Assembly: GCF_025370935.1 (NCBI RefSeq)
Contig: NC_133474.1
Location: 1,357,005-1,421,004, forward strand
Reading direction: 5' to 3'
Length of the DNA stretch: 64,000 nucleotides
Origin: Choristoneura fumiferana
Lineage: Eukaryota > Arthropoda > Insecta > Lepidoptera > Tortricidae
This document shows positions 23,100-33,401 of this stretch, piece after piece (the stretch's first letter is position 1; the number at the start of each line of letters is the position of its first letter). The notes beneath the pieces are model-generated. The model saw nothing but the letters and a program-made list of their open reading frames with translations, was not told the origin of the DNA and did no database searches. The position numbers were made by a program, and so were the translations under genes.

Positions 23100-24140
23100 A
23101 TAAACAAGTTTTTTGACTATTAATAGAGAACAATTAACGAGGATATACATATAGTCTTACTTAATAATAATACTGTGTCTTCTATGCCCAACTGTGTCTC
23201 AGAAAATGTTATAATTTAAACGTTATTATCTTTTTTATTGTAGTGAATAACAGCTAAATATTGTTAACAATTTATACGAAATATTCCTAATCAATTTTTT
23301 TCGGTGTGTTATAAAAGTGACGTATTATTAAGCAGAATATTTTTAGTTATTTATTAATTTATATTTAAATGAGAATTATGCTAATTATTGTTAATATTAA
23401 CGCTTTTTAATCAAATAACTACTTCAATGCATTTTGTACTGTATTATAGTATAAGGAAAAAAATGAATGTAACCACCGTAATCGTCCCAGTATTGTGCCT
23501 TAAAAAAATTTGATATATGGTCATAGATTAAATAAAAAGGGTAGATATGTCATTTCGTCACCACTTAAAAAAAAACTCTTACCTCAAAATAGATAATTTT
23601 TCTGAGTGTACTTTATGAACATTACGTCAAGGTTCAATTTTGTTGACATATTGATTTTAGATACAAGATTTTTTATTTAAACCTACTTAAAATGTGCCTG
23701 TCTGTGTATTTAAGCATTATTATTTTCAATTACAATAGATATAAGACTACAAACTTAAACGAATTATTCGGTAGGTAGTCATTTCATGTATTAATCGCGA
23801 TAATTTCAGAAATCGTTATTTATTTAGAAAAAGGAAGTAGGTAGGGTACCATTTCGCAAAATGATTGCTCCCGAACTTGGTGCCGTGCGGCCGACATACT
23901 TACATCGCGTTGCGCACCCGACTGCTTTCCTGCGGTTTTCCTGCAATCTGCGCTTGAGGGGTGGGGTAACTCGAACCGGTGCGGGGCGGAGAGTGGCCAT
24001 TCTGTACTTTAGTACTATCATATATTCTGTGCTTTGTCTACAATGCCCTCATGTGCATTTAAAAGGTGCACTACTATTAATATAGTTGGAGATAGCCCCA
24101 AAACAAAAAGCAACACCCAAGGTATTTTACGCTCGTAGGT
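23100..24140. other. no gene seen
   Basis: AT-rich, with a short GC-rich block at 23860-23995 that gives overlapping frames on both strands. The block looks like a repeat fragment (GGGGTGGGGTAACTCGAACC), not a gene. Confidence 0.4.
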
Positions 24141-24144
24141 ATAT

Positions 24145-24285
24145 CAAAAACCGCATTCAAATCGGTCCACCCGTTTAAAGAGCTACGGTGCCACAGACAG
24201 ACACACAGATACACAGACAGACAGACACACATAGCGGTCAAACTTATAACACCCCTCTTTTTGCGTCGGGGGTTAAAAATTCAAT
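24145..24285 (+). repeat. dispersed repeat, 'TTCAAATCGGTCCACCCG' family
   Basis: Contains GAGCTACGGTGCCACAGACA and TTTTTGCGTCGGGGGTTAAA. This is the same repeat that the hAT MITE interrupts at 10458. Another copy is at 41050-41215. Confidence 0.75.
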
Positions 24286-24429
24286 CTAACATTTTATATT
24301 TCCTTTCGCTATTTTTGTCGTGACGTTTCGCGTGACAACAGTGTTGTTGCTTAGCAAGTGACGAAAATTTGTTCGCTCATATTGCTATCTCGTTCGCACC
24401 ATAATTCAATTCACATATCGGTTTGTTAG

Positions 24430-24967
24430 ATTATTTTCCGATAATCGTTTTTTCTTTGTAGCAAATTTTCATTTCGCTTTTTTACACGAAGGCCATATTT
24501 CCAAGTCTGCTTTTTTAATGAAGCTTATTTTCGCATTTGCGTTTTTTTTGTCGCATTTTTTTTTCCAGTCCCGTTTTTCCGCAATCCCAATCGACACAGA
24601 AACAGTGTCGATGGAGCCCTGGTATCACAGAGCTCCTGTTTCCCACCGAGTCTTATGTACCCCACTACTAAACCACACAACCAGGCTTAACGGCTCATAG
24701 GTAGGTTTAGGTTATGTTAGTTTTGCATCGGCCCGAAGGGCCAAAACCACCCAGGATAGGAGCTCCGCGTGAGCGGAGCTTCGTCGATACTGTTTCTGTA
24801 CCGATTGGGATTGGGGAAAAACGCGACTGGGGAAAAATGCGACACAAAAAGAACGCGAATGTGAAAATAAGCTTCATGAAAAAAAACAGACTTGTAAAAA
24901 TAAAATTCGTGAAAAAACGCGAAAAGAAATTTTGCTGCAAAGAAAAAATGATTATGGGAAAATAATC
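24430..24967. mobile_element. fold-back element with 185-bp inverted arms
   Basis: Left arm 24430-24612 and right arm about 24782-24967 are imperfect inverted copies (GATTATTTTCC ends; shared TGAAGCTTATTTTCGCATT, CAATCCCAATCG, ACAGAAACAGTGTCGA). The loop carries a GAGCTCCGCGTGAGCGGAGC hairpin. The frames on both strands are products of the repeat. A relative is at 52600-52990. Confidence 0.7.
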
Positions 24968-24999
24968 TACCAAATCTACATATCTCTATCCCTGTTCAT

Positions 25000-25700
25000 G
25001 ACATATTTTAAGATTTGTGATTATGATTATCTGGTCCAGTTGATTACGCGATATAAGAACGTACCTAATCTACCCTTTTTATGTATTCTATGTGCATGAT
25101 TCCATTAATGTCTGTGCATGTTATTTACCTAAATCAACGAAAATTGGTACTGCATTTTGATTTTTATCGGTTACACTTTACGATACCAATTTGCTTGGAT
25201 TTAGGCGAGACAAATCTATTTTGGAATTATTTATACACACTTTCAATGTTAAAGACACATGTATTTTAATTGTATTTTTTAATGTAAAAAGTGATAATTA
25301 TGAAAACACGAATATCAAATGACAAACAGAAATATATAATGTACTTACATCACTCGCACAATAAAATGTTGATTATTAGTATTTTTTTATTTTAAAATGT
25401 TTTCCCTGTGAAATTTGCTGCGAAAGAGTTCTACAGTGGCTCAAGGAACCCAAACTATGTTTTTAAAGTAGTTTTCATCATATTTACTGTATCGCCGCGC
25501 ATATGGTCATAGGTAATACATTAAAAAAAACATAAGAATAAAATTAAGCCGACACAATTTTCAGTAAAATGATAACCTCCTCCTAAAATAAATAGTTTTA
25601 AAAACGGACACCAACTTATTTTACTAATGCGATACAGCAATTGCAACTGATGATTTAATTGTGTGTGTGATGCGGGATGATGATAGGCCCGGGAAAACCG
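25000..25700. other. no gene seen
   Basis: AT-rich, short frames without motifs. Confidence 0.4.
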
Positions 25701-25740
25701 GGAAGCGATTTTCGGCAAAGGCTCTTTGACTGTTACTAAA

Positions 25741-25861
25741 TTCCCGGTCGGAACTCGGGATTTCCCGGGATTAGGCCCTAGATTGGTATAAATAGGAATT
25801 AAAGCATTCGAATTACGGCCATCATTCCTTTGGGAACATCAGTGGAAGCAGCTTTATGTAG
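25741..25861 (+). promoter_or_regulatory. possible TATA promoter with kappaB-like sites and a small leader exon
   Basis: TATAAATAG at 25787-25795 is followed by the arthropod initiator-like TCATTC at 25822-25827, then a clean donor TATGTAG|GTAAGTTA with the exon ending at 25861. Upstream, GGGATTTCCC (about 25758-25767) fits the NF-kappaB consensus GGGRNNYYCC, and CCCGGGAAAACCGGGAA lies near 25689. This is how many insect immune genes begin, but I found no coding exon downstream on the plus strand, so the gene may be lost or unrecognised. Confidence 0.3.
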
Positions 25862-26004
25862 GTAAGTTATTTAAGAGACTTTATTTTTATATTATCTTTG
25901 TGTACTTATTGACTGAAGCCTACTGATTTGACCCACGGCCGAGGGTCAACGACGCTTAGATAAAAAAAAACTAGGTACTTATACTAAATTAACTTAAGCT
26001 AATT

Positions 26005-26080
26005 TTGCGGGAAATCAGCATAGTCCCCGCGGGATAGGGATAAACGAATTCTTCGCAGATGAAGTCGCGGGCAACAGTAC
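26005..26080 (+). repeat. Helitron-like terminal relic
   Basis: CCCCGCGGGATAGGGATAAA and GAAGTCGCGGGCAACAGTAC, resembling the Helitron end at 13880-13925. The sequence from 26100 to 26880 holds a palindrome AACAGAATTCTGTT and a pair of complementary blocks around ACTGATGTATTAAACTGTA (26750-26870), but no gene. Confidence 0.5.
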
Positions 26081-26884
26081 ACAGTAGTGCATAATTATTT
26101 TTTACTTTTTAGTTGTCTTCTTTGGCGGCGTTTTTTTTCGGGCCTTTTTTTGTATTGTAATCACGGAACAGAATTCTGTTCCACGATTGTAATTAATAGG
26201 TAGGTAGCTTAGAGCAACGCGGGCTTCCTACCGTAGGAAGACCTACCGTATCTAAGATAATTTTAAGTCCGAGTACCCAGTCGAAGAAGAAGTACCTATT
26301 GTATGCTACGTTGTATAAGTAAGTCAAAAAAAGCTCGTGGCGTCTTTTTCTTACGATGTTCTCGCTAAAGCTCACATCGTAACTCACGCTACTCACCTTT
26401 TTTGAACCCTGTTATACAACTGTTCCATAAAATACCAAGTATAAACATAGTACAAATACTTATCTCAGAGAAAACGTAAACGTATCTATTGTTTGTAGAG
26501 TGGCATATGTATAATACTCAGCAGCGTCTTTAGCCCATGTAACGCCCGTGTGCAATTATTAAGTACTTTAGCGCCATTTAAGAAGTGCGCGGTCAAAATG
26601 GAATAAGTACAAAGTACCGCGGCCGGCGCCCCTAACACTGCTGCGCCCGTGTGGAACGCACACCCTGCACTATAGGCACAGAATATATAATAGTACTAAC
26701 GTACCTACTATAGGTAAAGACGCCTCTGATAATACTAGTTAGTAGGATCACTGATGTATTAAACTGTAGATCCACAGTCGCGCGCCCGAATATGTCCCAG
26801 CCAAATGAGCGCCACTTTGGTAAATGTGGCCTTCTTTTTTCTCAGTACGTACAGTTTAATACATCAGTGAGTAGGATGGAAAGA

Positions 26885-27040
26885 AACGCTCAGATAAAAG
26901 AAAGTTTATTTAATTTTCTAACACACCCTCACTTTTTTTAAAATGACATTACCTAAAGAAGACTAAGTAAGTGTCCCACTATTCGGCACCCATTTTCAAT
27001 TTCTGTGGCTGTGGTTGGACCTGTAGACCACGTCGGTAAT
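26885..27040 (-). other. probable 3'-UTR exon of the IFI27-like gene
   Basis: On the minus strand an acceptor TTTTATTACAG ends at 27041, and AATAAA (26905-26910) follows about 130 nt later. Together with the donor AGAAG|GTAAGC at 27820, just 7 nt past the stop codon of the IFI27-like frame, this makes a natural untranslated last exon. The intron between them has been filled by repeats. Confidence 0.45.
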
Positions 27041-27116
27041 CTGTAATAAAACCAATAAAAGCATTTAAAACTTTTAGGTGCCATCCATACTTATCAGTTC
27101 TTTTATAGGACTCCTA

Positions 27117-27690
27117 ATGGGTTCCGTACCCAAAGGGTAAAAACGGGACCATTTTACTAAGACTCCGCTGTTACCAGGCTGTATCTCATGAACCGCGATA
27201 GCTAGACAGTTGAAATTTTCACAGATTATGTATATCTATTGCCGCTATAACAACTAATATTAAAAACAGAATAAAATAAAAATTTAAGGGGGGCTCCCAT
27301 ACAACAAACATGTTAATAATAAATAATAATAAATATCATGGGACACTTGACACCAATTGACCTAGTCCCAAACTAAGCAAAGCTTGTACTATGGATACTA
27401 GGCAACGGATAAACATACTTATATAGATACATACATACTTAAATACATATTAAACATCCAAGACCCGAGAACAAATATTCGTGTTATTCACACAAATATC
27501 TGCCCCGGCCGGGAATCGAACCCGGGACCTCAAGCTTCGTAGTCAGGTTCTCTAACCACTTGGCCATCCGATCGAATCCCCGGTCTTGGGAATCCGGTCG
27601 GTCGGTTATTTTTAGCTCATTTCTAATGTTGTATAGATAATACGGTATACGGACCCCTTCGTGCGCGAGCCCAACTCACACTTGGCCAGT
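27117..27690 (+). repeat. GGTTCCGT repeat interrupted by SINE B
   Basis: Left half 27117-27315 (GGGTTCCGTACCCAAAGGGT...CTCCCATACAACAAACATG) and right half about 27600-27690 (CTTCGTGCGCGAGCCC...CTTGGCCAGTTTTTTT) flank the SINE at 27322-27582. It lies in the 3'-UTR intron of the IFI27-like gene. Confidence 0.7.
27322..27582 (-). mobile_element. SINE B, tRNA-derived
   Basis: Read on the minus strand the head has an A-box-like TGGCCAAGTGGTTAGAGAACC and a B box GGTTCGATTCC (Pol III promoter of a tRNA), followed by a body with ATTAAGTATGT-like TA-rich words and an ATT-repeat tail. A second copy is at 45195-45462. The tRNA part is not a functional tRNA gene. Confidence 0.75.
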
Positions 27691-27826
27691 TTTTTTAAAT
27701 ATGACAAAAGAACTGTCCTTCCTTTATAGCGCACAAAATCTTTTGCTTTTATGGTATTACTAGGATGACACTATAAGCGGTGACCATACCTACCACTAAT
27801 ACAAAAAGTCGAGGCTTACCTTCTTA

Positions 27827-28048
27827 TTATGCCGCCCATACCCCCCTCATGGCTGTGGAAGTTGCTCTAGCTATAACACTGCCAGCTTGCACGTTGCCGA
27901 AACACGCCATCGCCATAGCGGCGAGACTCCCAACTGCTATTCCAGTCACCGTAAAACCAAGTTTTGCCAATATCCACATTCCTTTACCAGTCCAGAGCAC
28001 TAAGCCAGCAAGACAATTAACCAAACCCGCCGCACAACAGTTGCCCAT
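27827..28048 (-). CDS. IFI6/IFI27 (ISG12)-family small membrane protein
   Basis: A 73-codon frame, ATG at 28048 and TAA at 27827. The sequence is Gly/Ala-rich and hydrophobic over most of its length; the block LGFTVTGIAVGSLAAMAM followed by an A/G-rich SVIARATS segment matches the core of interferon-inducible 6/27-type proteins, which in vertebrates localise to mitochondria or inner membranes and affect apoptosis. The start MGNCC offers Gly2 and two Cys, so N-myristoylation/palmitoylation is possible. The reading frame is one exon; a strong donor 7 nt after the stop points to a 3'-UTR exon at 26885-27040. Promoter elements sit directly upstream (28143-28151). Length is near the small end of the family. 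Function in insects is inferred only from the fold family. Confidence 0.7.
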   Translation of the reverse strand: MGNCCAAGLVNCLAGLVLWTGKGMWILAKLGFTVTGIAVGSLAAMAMACFGNVQAGSVIARATSTAMRGVWAA

Positions 28049-28142
28049 TTTTATAGAATAAGAACTTAAAATTGTGGAATATTCACGAACCCATACAATG
28101 CAATTCTACTTCTAATACTGCAGCGAGTCTAAAATCGTGAGC

Positions 28143-28151
28143 TATATATAA
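28143..28151 (-). promoter_or_regulatory. TATA box of the IFI27-like gene
   Basis: CTTATATATAGC on the minus strand. A CAGTATT start-like motif lies about 30 bases downstream near 28120, giving a leader of about 70 nt to the ATG at 28048. The block GGGAAACCACC about 30 bp upstream is kappaB-like but has a mismatch. Confidence 0.55.
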
Positions 28152-28250
28152 GCGAAGCTATCTTGGTGGTTTCCCGAACCATAGACAAGACGACGTGAGT
28201 TCTTTTTTTTATAAAGGTTGCTGCTCATACGACAGTGAATAGCGTGAACA

Positions 28251-28264
28251 GCGCCATCTAGCGG
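28251..28264. promoter_or_regulatory. CTCF-like motif
   Basis: GCGCCATCTAGCGG, one mismatch from the complement of the CTCF core CCASYAGRKGGC. It lies about 100 bp upstream of the TATA box of the IFI27-like gene. The same word is common in lepidopteran repeats, so it could also be transposon-borne. Confidence 0.35.
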
Positions 28265-28299
28265 CTTGTAACGCTACCATAATCGGAGTGGAATGACTC

Positions 28300-29240
28300 C
28301 TACCGATATTGTAGTAGCAATGGCTCCACAATGCCTCTAATTTACTCTTTGCAGATAATAAAAATATTGACTAGTGAGTAATTATTTTTGGCACTGTTTG
28401 AAATATCAATGTCAAGCGGACGGCCACTATTGGGGAAGTTTTGTATATGCGTCCGAGTTGAGAACTTGAGAAACTTCGATGACGCGATGTAGGATGTTGG
28501 TGTTTCTATATTTGCTCACTAGATGGTACTAGGAGTCGCTATTAGGTATTGTAGCGATCGGATGAAATGCTGCTTTTTCAAGAGAGATGTGCGAAGATGC
28601 GTTGAATGTGTTTGTCATGACATGAACCGATAGAAATGCTTCATTTAGTAACCTATCCCGATTTCCACTAAACAAAAAAGTTGAAGTAACCTATCCTCGC
28701 TCCGCTGAGCTGTTTCAACTAGAGCTGCTCTGAACGAGGATAGATAAATTAAGCGTTGCAATTTATTTATTTATTTATTTTAAGGAGAGCAAACAGAAGC
28801 AAGTGTATACAATATGCACTTATAAAATAGATACATTTTAAATTCACTTACTCCCTAACGAGCCCCCACTAAGAAATATGGTATAAGTGATTATGTAGAC
28901 TTACACTATACCTACACTGTGATACATTCAAGAATTCTTGGAGATGATGAGATGAGGTGGGAAAGAGAAACGTGGATCTTGGGAAGTTTCTACTGGCTCT
29001 CCCTCGAAATAAAAATACAGCACTTCAGTACTCACTTTCACGACTATATTGTCCAATAAGAACGTTTCAGGCTTACAATGATGCAGTATATTAAATAGAA
29101 TTAGGCTACACGAGACCGATACAAAAATATGTGTCTTCATCGGAGCAACCGGATAAGAGACAGAGTGACAGATAGTCCGATATAGATCAAGGGCAAGTGT
29201 CAAACTTCCAAATGACAGGTGTACCAACATCATCATCATT
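28300..29240. other. no gene seen
   Basis: Contains (TTTA)n near 28755. The 165-codon minus frame at 28928-29425 runs out of the repeat at 29243 into unrelated sequence and has no domain, so I do not call it. Confidence 0.4.
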
Positions 29241-29242
29241 TG

Positions 29243-29535
29243 GCAGGTGGTAGGACCTTGTGCAAGGTCCGCCCGGATTGCTACCACCATCTTGCTCGCT
29301 AATCCTGCCGTGAAACAGCAGTGCTTGCACTGTTGTGTTTCGGCGTGGAGAGCAAGACAGCCGGTGAAATTACTGGCACTTGAGGTATCCCATCTTAGGC
29401 CTTTAGGTTGGCAACGCATCTGCAATCCCCCTGGTGTTGCGAGTGTCTATGGGCAGTGGTGATCTCTTACCATCAGGAGACCCACTTGCTCGTTTGCCAT
29501 CCAGTCGAATAAAAAAGAAAAAAGAAAAAAGATCA
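29243..29535 (+). repeat. retroposon tail, 'GGTAGGACCTTGTGC' family
   Basis: Plus-strand copy of the repeat at 1-198, ending CATCAGGAGACCCACTTGCT, CGTTTGCCATCCAGTCGAAT and an A-rich tail. The following 29540-30330 shows no gene. Confidence 0.75.
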
Positions 29536-30334
29536 TGTGAGCATGCCTGCATTTAATGCATCATTCTCAACAGCAATTAGTTTATGAAAAACACATCCTC
29601 CCACATCTCTGGTTGAAAGTCTGCCTAATGCAAGTAGGTGTACTTAGAAAATGGTACCTACAATAATCTAAGATACAATAGTTTAATATCAACTGCTCGC
29701 CACCTCAGATAGTATCATCGAAATTAAATACTATTGTTTATTTACAATATATGAGTAAAGTAGAAAAGACAGTATTAGGAAATAAATATCCTACATTATA
29801 CAAAAAAATCACTAAGCTTTTACCAAATTTGTAAAATAGGCTTGATGCTTCAAGTTCAATTTTAAAATCAATGTATAACATAAATTGAACTTCTTGACTA
29901 AATACTCAAGTTCAAACTTTGATTAACGTAAAAATGTAACATAGAACCCTGTAATAGTGGGCCAACGACTTGTCAAAGATGGTTACATTAATTTGGAACA
30001 TTGAATGAGTATTTTTTTTTGTCTCAATTTATGGATAGATATTATATGTAGATTAAGGTTGTCAGTATACATTTCAGGGGAAATGTAGGGGGGGACATAA
30101 GTACTGCACATTTTGTCACGTTCTATGGCTACCTAATTACGGCATCCGCAGGGATACATCATTTTGTAAGATTAACTTGGATATACATCTCTTTGTAGTT
30201 GACTGTACCTATAGATGTGGTAGATAGCAGTGTTAAAATATAATTTGACGCACAGGAATAACTATTATGGTAGACCTTTAAAAATATACTGTGTAACCTA
30301 AATCCTGACCTGGTTTTACTGCATCTGTGAGTAA

Positions 30335-30780
30335 ATTGCTTTTATCTACATGCATATCATAACTTCCATTATATGTTCAGAAACGACTATCAAATGGCCT
30401 TTATTAAGAAACCTGGTATCTGCGGGTGCATCTTAATGTTCACATTAAAGTACAGTGCATCTTAATGTTTACATTAAAGTATCGGTAATACTTTTTTTTA
30501 ACAATGCATATCTGTACATATTGTAGAAAGCTTATGACCTGCATGTAGATAATAATTATTATTCAAAGTCAAAGTCAGTCAAAGTCAAAGTCAGTCAAAG
30601 TCAAAGTCAAAGTCGAAGTCGAAGTCAAAGTCAAAGTCAAAGTCAAGTCAAAGTCAAAGTCAAAATACAGGCCATATCTGAACATATTATAGAAAACTTA
30701 TGATGTGCATGTAGATAAAGTTATATGTAGGTATGCGGCTTACATAATTAGGCATTAAAACACTCGTGTGATCTTATCCT
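30335..30780 (+). repeat. element with embedded AAAGTC microsatellite
   Basis: Shares long blocks, in opposite orientation, with 36985-37410: TATCTACATGCATATCATAA, CGACTATCAAATGGCCTTTA, GGCATTAAAACACTCGTGTG. A (CAAAGT)n-type microsatellite at about 30563-30664 lies in the middle; the other copy has a much shorter version at the same place. Confidence 0.7.
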
Positions 30781-30789
30781 TTTATTTTA

Positions 30790-32540
30790 TTTAAAACAGA
30801 GATCTAGAGTAGGTACCTATAGGTAACTATCTAGAAAAGGAAATTGTTTATTAAGATAATAAAATTATAAAAAAACATATAAAAGAACATGGGTAAATAT
30901 CACAAAATCAACTGGGTAGAGCCGCACCAGCAACGTCATCGAAGCCAAATAATTTGGCTAACAGCTGTTCGCGTGCAATTAGGGTCATGCGAGGTCACGC
31001 GCAGGTTCTCGCGTAGTGTCGAGTAGTAGGTACCAACCACGTTCCGGCGAGATCTTCGACTCTACAGCCAAATGGCGCCTGGAATGTTTAATTTAAGATG
31101 CTAAGCAGAGTGCAGAAGCGAAGTAAAGGTGCACGAAGAGAGATTGGAATTACGTGCTCAAACGCCACAAGTATAGGTTAGGTTAATTTATTTCAGTTTC
31201 AGTTTTATGACAGCAGCCACTGTATTTTATGAATTTTTAGACTATGAATGGGATAGATTAGTATGAGGTTAGATTAAGTAGAATTAGTTAGTCTATAGTA
31301 AGTTTCCAAGTAGAATAAGCACACGTATAGTTACTATAATAATAATATGATAATATGGCGTTTGTTGGGCAGTTATAAAGATAGAAAAGTAGGTTCTATA
31401 AAGAAGTTTTCGAGTAGGCAAAATAGGGTTTACGATAAACCTAGGACTTCGAACTATTTAAGTACAAGTATTGTATTTTAAGTAGAAAGTATTATCTAGT
31501 CTAGTATATCTCACTCCATAGAGAAAGTTGAGAGTAAGAGAGTTCAAGATGCTGGCATCAAGAGTAAGTAGGAGTAGGAAGCACACCGTTGCGGCAGCGG
31601 CGTGTAAAAGATAGAGACTTAGTAGGTACAAAAAGAAGCAGTTATGAAGACACGCCTTCAGTGCTAGTATATTTATAGTAAAACCAAAACTGGGCGTACT
31701 TCCCTTTAGAGCGCGACCAAAGAACAACACAGGCCTTCGTGTCACCACATAAACTGTAGCCAGCTTGTCCCGCGTTGATTTCACAGCAAGAAAAATCCAG
31801 TCGCTGCAGTCGCCGCCATTACGCCGAGGCACAGGATAAGAGCGCGCCCGCGCCGCGTGTTTATCTTGATGTCAATCCTTTCGCATCTTGATCGCGTCGA
31901 GGTCACCAAAATGTTTAGAGCACTTAGAATTATTTAATTTGCCCTAACTTCAGTTGAAAAGAGTTTATTTTTAAGAATATAGATTATTATTGAATTACTT
32001 GTGAATCGTCCATTGTCCGTCGTACGAGTGTGTGAGCCAAGATGGCGGCCGGACGTGCCCCACCTCGTCTCTATGCGCTGTCAAGTCCTAGGTGGTGTTG
32101 CCAGTGGCAACAGTTTGATTGTCGTTTATGAATAAGGGGGTTAGAGTTTGCGAAATGAAAAGTTGCGAAATGAAACAGGTTGCCAAACGTTACGTTGCGA
32201 AAAGACAGTACTCGTATCGGCTGTTATCTGTTTGAGGAATTTCAAGTAAGCTATCATATTCCAGTTATTGTTTTGTTTACACTGCGGGTATTCCCTTATT
32301 TATAGCGAAAGTGAGAAAAGATTTCCACGTCAGTGTTTATGACATTGACTCAAGACTGGTTTTTACTCGGCCAGTGTAAAAACTTTTGTCACCACATCTG
32401 TACTTACTTACATTAGTGATTTGTTTTGAAAGGTAAAACTTATCGAGTCATCAAGAATTTAGAAGGAATGATTTATTTGGTTCAATCACAATCAGTACCA
32501 CCACCGTACAGTAATAATAAGACTAAAACTAACAGGAAAA
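30790..32540. other. intergenic, no supported gene
   Basis: A 124-codon minus frame (31458-31832) is Leu-rich by composition and without a recognised domain. A short plus frame starts at 32042 with a good start context (GCCAAGATGGCGGCC) and reads 29 codons to a stop; it could be a first exon, but I found no continuation. Confidence 0.3.
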
Positions 32541-32547
32541 AAAAGGC

Positions 32548-33190
32548 AAAACGGAACCCTTATAGTTTCGTCTGTCCGTCCGTATGTCACAGGCATTTTA
32601 CTCGAAAACTACAAGATGTATATCAATGAAATTTGGAGTACAGATGACTTGTCAAAACTGCTATTTAGTTTTGTAGTTAAATTACAAAAATAAATATTTA
32701 TAGGGCGGGCACTCCATACACATAACAGAAATTGAAAAAAAAATAAAAAAATTAACTCGCTTCAACGTGTGGCACATAGTTCGACAGCTCTTTTGAAAAG
32801 ATAGTAAGGTTTCTCAAAAACTTTTTTGATTAAGTAAATATTTCCGGAAATAATCGCTCCCAAAGTAGCAAAAATTGTGCCCCCCCCCCCTCTATCTTGT
32901 AAACCGTTTGTCCAAAAAATATGGAAAGGTAACGCTTAATAAATACTTTCAACGAAAATTGGTTTCAACATGATCGGATATACCGTTTTTGAGTTATTGT
33001 CGAAAAACTGCGCTTCTCAACAAAAGGACGTAAGTGCCGTGAAGATACGCTCTTTTTCTGGTAATAGATTTTAAGACTGTAGTAAGTGTTTTAATTGTGT
33101 TATAACGCACATAATATTACTTGATTTTTTTCGTAATGGCTACGGAACCCTATCTTGGGCGTGTCCGACACGCTCTTGGCCGGTTTTTTA
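32548..33190 (+). repeat. long variant of the 'CTTGGCCGGTTTTTT' repeat
   Basis: Begins AACGGAACCCTTATAGTTTCG and ends CGTGTCCGACACGCTCTTGG before CCGGTTTTTT. Inverted copy at 36526-37560. Contains a run of 13 C near 32880. Lies just downstream of the COG4 polyadenylation signal. Confidence 0.7.
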
Positions 33191-33355
33191 TATTCGTCTA
33201 CTCTATTGTGTGTGGTTTATGACGTTGAAGATTAGCCGTTGAAGAAAACAGTTTTTAGATTCAGGGATCCGTTTGCGAAATATTAAGCTTTATAAATGAA
33301 AATTTTAGATAAGTCTGAAATAAAATGTTTTTAATGCTTTTGAATACAATAAATG

Positions 33356-33361
33356 TTTATT
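33356..33361 (-). terminator. COG4 polyadenylation signal
   Basis: AATAAA on the minus strand, about 40 nt after the COG4 stop codon at 33402. No competing signal lies between. Confidence 0.65.
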
Positions 33362-33401
33362 CTTAGAATAAATATAATTTAAAACAATGGCGTGTCGCAT
33401 A

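Noticed and set aside
28928..29425. 165-codon minus frame
   Set aside because: Starts inside a dispersed repeat (29243-29535) and runs into unrelated sequence; no recognised motif.
30563..30664. CRISPR-like array
   Set aside because: Repeats are 6-bp units with no spacers, in a eukaryotic genome: a microsatellite.
31458..31832. 124-codon minus frame
   Set aside because: No domain, no splice or promoter support; Leu-rich by composition only.
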